Origin: an uncultured Lachnospiraceae bacterium | GTDB lineage: Bacteria; Bacillota; Clostridia; Lachnospirales; Lachnospiraceae | Reading direction: 5' to 3' | NCBI GenBank assembly: GCA_910588865.1 | Contig: CAJUSJ010000123.1 | Coordinates: 1-8,893 of the forward strand | DNA: 8,893 nucleotides | Part shown: piece by piece, positions 5,161 through 8,893 of the stretch | Position numbering within the stretch: the first letter of the stretch is position 1 | Layout: each line of letters opens with the position of its first letter | Made by a program: the position numbers and the translations under genes | The notes under the pieces: generated by a model | Told to the model about the DNA's origin: nothing | The model's input: the letters and a program-made list of their open reading frames with translations, nothing else | Databases searched by the model: none

Positions 5161-5580
5161 ATGCCAACATTTAACCAGTTAGTTAGAAAGGGAAGACAGA
5201 CATCCGCGAAGAAGTCTACCGCGCCGGCTCTCCAGAAGGGTTACAACTCCTTGCAGAAGCGGGCCACCAACACCTCTTCTCCTCAGAAAAGAGGCGTATG
5301 TACCGCTGTGAAGACCGCTACCCCAAAGAAGCCTAACTCCGCTCTGAGAAAGATCGCCAGGGTACGTCTTTCCAATGGCATTGAAGTGACAAGCTATATT
5401 CCGGGTGAGGGACACAACCTGCAGGAGCACAGCGTTGTTCTGATCCGCGGAGGAAGAGTAAAGGACCTTCCGGGTACCAGATACCACATCGTGAGAGGTA
5501 CATTGGATACAGCAGGCGTTGCCAACAGAAGACAGGCCCGCTCCAAGTACGGCGCTAAGAGGCCGAAAGAGAAGAAGTAA
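5161..5580 (+). CDS. rpsL: 30S ribosomal protein S12
   Basis: S12 sits at the decoding centre of the 30S subunit and supports tRNA selection accuracy. The 139 residues match the long form found in Firmicutes; the E. coli protein has 124. The conserved TPKKPNSALRK and GGRVKDLPGTRYH segments are intact. K56 and K101 correspond to E. coli K43 and K88, the usual streptomycin-resistance positions, and both are wild-type lysine. D102 is the residue methylthiolated in some bacteria. The start is ATG 5161 with AGGAGGTGA at 5147-5155. A longer in-frame ORF from GTG 5080 is rejected because that codon lies at the mRNA 5' end, inside the stem-loop. Confidence 0.98.
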   Translation: MPTFNQLVRKGRQTSAKKSTAPALQKGYNSLQKRATNTSSPQKRGVCTAVKTATPKKPNSALRKIARVRLSNGIEVTSYIPGEGHNLQEHSVVLIRGGRVKDLPGTRYHIVRGTLDTAGVANRRQARSKYGAKRPKEKK

Positions 5581-5741
5581 TTTGTACCACAAACAGCAGT
5601 AAAATGTTTATCAGTGCCAGATTCGTGATATTGAGCCTGTTGGTTGCAGGAACATAGACAGAATCGTGAGCACGGACACATTTTATGGAAACGTGTGAGT
5701 ACCTGAGAGTTAACGTAAGTTTAGTTAAGGAGGGAAGTAAC
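5581..5741 (+). promoter_or_regulatory. S12-S7 intercistronic spacer
   Basis: This 161-nt gap is long for a ribosomal protein operon. It holds small hairpins such as TTTGT-ACC-ACAAA (5581-5593) and CGTG-AG-CACG (5665-5674), but no good promoter or terminator. In E. coli, S7 represses its own translation by binding the equivalent gap. The same role here is only a possibility. Confidence 0.3.
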
Positions 5742-6212
5742 GTGCCACGTAAAGGACATACTCAGAAAAGAGACGTATTGGCGGACCCGATCTACAACAA
5801 TAAGGTTGTGACCAAGCTGATCAACAACATCATGTTGGACGGCAAGAAGGGTGTTGCCCAGAAGATTGTTTACGGCGCGTTTGAGCGGGTCGCTGAGAAG
5901 ACCGGCAAGGACGCTGTAGAGGTATTTGAGGAAGCGATGAACAACATCATGCCTGTGCTGGAGGTTAAGGCAAAACGTATCGGCGGCGCTACCTATCAGG
6001 TGCCCATCGAGGTGAAGCCGGAGAGAAGACAGGCGTTGGCACTCCGTTGGCTGACCATGTTCTCACGTAAGAGAGGCGAGAAGACTCAGAAGGACAGACT
6101 GGCCAACGAGATCATGGATGCGGCAAACAACACGGGTGCTTCTGTTAAGAGAAAAGAAGATATGCACAAGATGGCAGAGGCAAACAAGGCATTTGCGCAT
6201 TACAGATTCTAG
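5742..6212 (+). CDS. rpsG: 30S ribosomal protein S7
   Basis: S7 is the primary binder that nucleates assembly of the 30S head and contacts the E-site tRNA. The product is 156 residues, the standard length. It starts PRKGHTQKRDVLADPIYNNK after the initiator and contains the conserved GGATYQVPIEVKPERRQALA-type core and the ALRWL segment. The start is GTG 5742, fixed by AGGAGGG at 5728-5734. An in-frame ATG at 5685 would add 19 residues not normal for S7, with no ribosome site. fusA follows after only 16 nt, so the two are probably coupled. Confidence 0.98.
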   Translation: MPRKGHTQKRDVLADPIYNNKVVTKLINNIMLDGKKGVAQKIVYGAFERVAEKTGKDAVEVFEEAMNNIMPVLEVKAKRIGGATYQVPIEVKPERRQALALRWLTMFSRKRGEKTQKDRLANEIMDAANNTGASVKRKEDMHKMAEANKAFAHYRF

Positions 6213-6228
6213 TTAGGAGGAACCACAA

Positions 6229-8349
6229 TTGGCTGGAAGAGAATATCCGTTGGAGAGGACCAGAAACATCGGGATTATGGCTCACATCGATGCGGGTAAG
6301 ACTACATTGACAGAGCGTATCCTGTACTATACTGGCGTAAATTACAAAATCGGTGATACTCATGAGGGCACTGCTACCATGGACTGGATGGAGCAGGAGC
6401 AGGAGAGAGGTATCACAATCACTTCAGCTGCCACGACCTGCCACTGGACTCTGCAGGAAAACTGTAAGCCAAAGCCAGGCGCTCTAGAGCACCGTATCAA
6501 CATTATTGATACTCCAGGCCACGTTGACTTTACCGTAGAGGTTGAGCGTTCCCTTCGCGTGCTGGACGGCGCTGTGGGCGTTTTCTGCGCAAAGGGCGGC
6601 GTGGAGCCGCAGTCTGAGAATGTATGGCGTCAGGCCGACACCTACAACGTGCCCCGTATGGCGTTTATCAACAAGATGGACATCATGGGCGCGGATTTCT
6701 ACGGCGCGGTGGAGCAGATCAAGACAAGGCTCGGCAAGAACGCCATCTGTCTGCAGCTGCCTATCGGCAAGGAAGATGAATTCAAAGGGATCATTGACCT
6801 GTTTGAGATGAAAGCCTACATCTATAATGATGACAAGGGCGACGATGTTTCCATCGTAGAAGTTCCGGATGACATGAAAGACGACGCGGAGCTGTACCGC
6901 AATGAGCTGGTGGAGAAGATCTGCGAGCTTGACGACGATCTGATGATGGAATATCTGGAAGGCGAGGAGCCCGCCGAGGAAGCCTTGAAGGCTGTCCTGA
7001 GGAAGGCGACCTGTGAGTGCGCCGCGATTCCGGTGTGCTGCGGGTCCGCCTACAGAAACAGAGGCGTTCAGAAGCTTCTCGACGCGGTTCTGGAATATAT
7101 GCCCGCTCCTACCGACATCCCCGCGATCAAGGGTGTTGACATGGATGGCAACGAGATTGAGAGACACTCTTCTGATGAAGAGCCTTTCTCCGCGCTGGCG
7201 TTTAAGATCATGACCGACCCATTCGTTGGAAAGCTTGCTTTCTTCCGGGTGTACTCCGGTACCATGAACTCTGGCTCTTATGTCCTGAACGCTACCAAGG
7301 GGAAGAAGGAGAGGGTAGGACGTATCCTTCAGATGCATGCCAACAAGAGACAGGAGCTGGATAAGGTTTACTCCGGCGACATCGCCGCGGCGGTTGGATT
7401 TAAGCTCACCACAACCGGTGACACTATCTGCGACGATCAGCACCCGGTAATCCTGGAGTCCATGGAGTTCCCGGAGCCTGTTATCGACATCGCCATTGAG
7501 CCCAAGACCAAGGCTGGCCAGGGCAAGATGGGCGAGGCCCTGGCAAAGCTTGCTGAGGAGGATCCCACTTTCCGGGCCAAGACCAACGCTGAGACAGGTC
7601 AGACCATTATCTCCGGTATGGGCGAGCTTCATCTGGAGATCATCGTGGACCGTCTGCTGAGAGAGTTCCATGTGGAGGCCAATGTAGGCGCTCCCCAGGT
7701 TGCTTATAAAGAGACCATCACCAAGGCCGTTGACGTGGACAGCAAGTACGCCAAGCAGTCCGGCGGACGCGGACAGTATGGTCACTGTAAGGTTCATTTT
7801 GAGCCCATGGATGCCAACGCTGAGCAGACCTTTAAGTTTGAGTCCAGCGTTGTGGGCGGCGCGATTCCCAAGGAGTATATCCCCGCGGTAGGCGCTGGCA
7901 TCGAGGAGGCTGCCAAGTCCGGTATCCTGGGAGGCTTCCCGGTTCTGGGCGTCAGCGCCAATGTGTACGATGGTTCCTACCACGAGGTAGACTCCAACGA
8001 GATGGCCTTTAAGATCGCCGGATCCCTGGCGTTTAAGGATGCCATGCAGAAGGCGGGCGCTATCCTGTTAGAGCCCATCATGAAGGTGGAAGTGACCATG
8101 CCCGAGGATTACATGGGCGACGTTATCGGAGATATCAACTCCCGCCGCGGACGTATCGAGGGTATGGAGGACATCGGGGGCGGCAAGATGGTAAAAGCTT
8201 ACGTTCCGCTGTCCGAGATGTTCGGCTACTCCACAGACCTGCGTTCCAGAACCCAGGGACGAGGCAACTACTCCATGTTCTTTGACAGATATGAGCCAGT
8301 GCCCAAGTCTGTTCAGGAGAAAGTTATTGCCGAAAGAAAAGGTAAATAA
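6229..8349 (+). CDS. fusA: Elongation factor G
   Basis: EF-G is the GTPase that drives translocation of mRNA and tRNA and, with RRF, ribosome recycling. The 706 residues are full length. The G domain shows G1 AHIDAGKT (18-25), G2 around GITITSA (61-67), G3 DTPGH (94-98), G4 NKMD (148-151) and G5 GSA (272-274). The domain IV tip motif GGRGQYGHC and the C-terminal domain V segment INSRRGRIEGM are present. The start is TTG at 6229, set by AGGAGG at 6215-6220. The next in-frame ATG lies inside the G1 region, so TTG must be the initiator. It probably shares the rpsL-rpsG transcript. No terminator separates it from tuf. Confidence 0.98.
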   Translation: MAGREYPLERTRNIGIMAHIDAGKTTLTERILYYTGVNYKIGDTHEGTATMDWMEQEQERGITITSAATTCHWTLQENCKPKPGALEHRINIIDTPGHVDFTVEVERSLRVLDGAVGVFCAKGGVEPQSENVWRQADTYNVPRMAFINKMDIMGADFYGAVEQIKTRLGKNAICLQLPIGKEDEFKGIIDLFEMKAYIYNDDKGDDVSIVEVPDDMKDDAELYRNELVEKICELDDDLMMEYLEGEEPAEEALKAVLRKATCECAAIPVCCGSAYRNRGVQKLLDAVLEYMPAPTDIPAIKGVDMDGNEIERHSSDEEPFSALAFKIMTDPFVGKLAFFRVYSGTMNSGSYVLNATKGKKERVGRILQMHANKRQELDKVYSGDIAAAVGFKLTTTGDTICDDQHPVILESMEFPEPVIDIAIEPKTKAGQGKMGEALAKLAEEDPTFRAKTNAETGQTIISGMGELHLEIIVDRLLREFHVEANVGAPQVAYKETITKAVDVDSKYAKQSGGRGQYGHCKVHFEPMDANAEQTFKFESSVVGGAIPKEYIPAVGAGIEEAAKSGILGGFPVLGVSANVYDGSYHEVDSNEMAFKIAGSLAFKDAMQKAGAILLEPIMKVEVTMPEDYMGDVIGDINSRRGRIEGMEDIGGGKMVKAYVPLSEMFGYSTDLRSRTQGRGNYSMFFDRYEPVPKSVQEKVIAERKGK

Positions 8350-8361
8350 GTGATTATAGGC

Positions 8362-8390
8362 TTGAAAAAAGCAGATAAATAGCATATAAT
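8362..8390 (+). promoter_or_regulatory. tuf: tuf promoter
   Basis: TTGAAA (8362-8367) and a perfect TATAAT (8385-8390) have ideal 17-nt spacing, just after the fusA stop codon. It gives tuf extra transcription beyond read-through, as suits the abundance of EF-Tu. Confidence 0.85.
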
Positions 8391-8419
8391 ATAGACTAGC
8401 CTATTATAAAATGAAAGGC

Positions 8420-8439
8420 CTGGCGCTTTGCGGCGCCAG
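8420..8439 (+). promoter_or_regulatory. Hairpin in the tuf leader
   Basis: CTGGCGC (8420-8426) and GCGCCAG (8433-8439) form a perfect 7-bp GC-rich stem with a 6-nt loop. No T-run follows, so it is not a terminator. It lies near the 5' end of the predicted tuf mRNA and may stabilise it. Confidence 0.5.
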
Positions 8440-8486
8440 CCGCAGATGAATAGCCGCTTAAGGCTGATTAAGGAGGACATTATAAA

Positions 8487-8893
8487 ATGGCAAAAGCAAA
8501 GTTTGAAAGAAACAAACCCCATTGTAACATCGGTACCATCGGCCACGTTGACCATGGTAAGACTACTCTGACAGCCGCTATCACCAAGACTCTTCACGAG
8601 AGAAAGGGTACCGGCGAGGCTGTAGCTTTCGAGAACATCGACAAGGCTCCGGAAGAGAGAGAGCGTGGAATCACTATCTCTACCGCTCACGTTGAGTATG
8701 AGACTGACAAGAGACACTATGCTCACGTTGACTGCCCAGGCCATGCTGACTATGTAAAGAACATGATCACTGGTGCCGCTCAGATGGACGGCGCGATCCT
8801 GGTTGTGGCCGCTACCGACGGTGTTATGGCTCAGACAAGAGAGCACATCCTTCTGTCCCGTCAGGTAGGCGTTCCTTATATCGTAGTATTCAT
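8487..8893 (+). CDS. tuf: Elongation factor Tu (5' part, cut by window end)
   Basis: EF-Tu carries aminoacyl-tRNA to the ribosomal A site as a GTP complex. The first 135 codons are present. They begin MAKAKFERNKPHCNIGTIGH and include G1 GHVDHGKT (19-26), G2 GITIS (61-65) and G3 DCPGH (82-86, with H86 the likely catalytic histidine). G4 and the two beta-barrel domains lie beyond the window. The start ATG has AAGGAGG at 8470-8476. The gene has its own promoter at 8362-8390. Confidence 0.98.
   Translation, partial: MAKAKFERNKPHCNIGTIGHVDHGKTTLTAAITKTLHERKGTGEAVAFENIDKAPEERERGITISTAHVEYETDKRHYAHVDCPGHADYVKNMITGAAQMDGAILVVAATDGVMAQTREHILLSRQVGVPYIVVF

Noticed and set aside
6484..7983. 499-codon minus-strand open frame opposite fusA
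   Set aside because: It is a codon-bias shadow of a highly expressed gene, with no promoter or ribosome site.

Overview
The window looks like a low-to-mid GC Firmicute, most likely Lachnospiraceae (Clostridia). The evidence is the strong AGGAGG ribosome sites, the consensus sigma-A promoters, the order rpsL-rpsG-fusA-tuf, and S12, S7, EF-G and EF-Tu sequences of clostridial character. This placement is by recognition, not by a search. Every gene I accept reads on the + strand.

The left half is a type III CRISPR-Cas locus. Positions 1-467 are the tail of a CRISPR array: one partial and six complete 37-nt repeats with six spacers, the last repeat clearly decayed. Positions 468-1270 hold no intact gene, only frame-broken coding remnants and a strong terminator inside a larger nested palindrome. 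From about 1265 a candidate operon begins: a promoter, a structured leader containing a possible 22-codon cysteine-rich ORF, a 63-residue glycine-zipper membrane peptide, a terminator-like hairpin, then cas1, cas2 and csm6. Cas1-Cas2 would add spacers. Csm6 (CARF plus HEPN) is the cyclic-oligoadenylate-activated RNase of type III systems. The Cas10/Csm complex that would make the activator and use the crRNAs is not in the window. If present, it lies left of the array or elsewhere.

Positions 4461-5043 separate the two halves. They hold a hairpin-rich stretch, a small self-contained unit (promoter, near-perfect ribosome site, 36-codon TTG-start ORF, strong terminator) and the approach to the next promoter.

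The right half is the str operon: a consensus promoter with a stem-loop at the predicted mRNA 5' end, then rpsL (S12), rpsG (S7, GTG start), fusA (EF-G, TTG start) and the first 135 codons of tuf (EF-Tu), which has its own promoter and leader hairpin. The array and cas genes sit immediately upstream of rpsL, where rpoB-rpoC is commonly found in Firmicutes.

The most unusual part is 1265-1731: a small glycine-zipper membrane peptide, preceded by a cysteine-rich leader ORF overlapping mutually exclusive hairpins, placed at the head of the cas1-cas2-csm6 operon.
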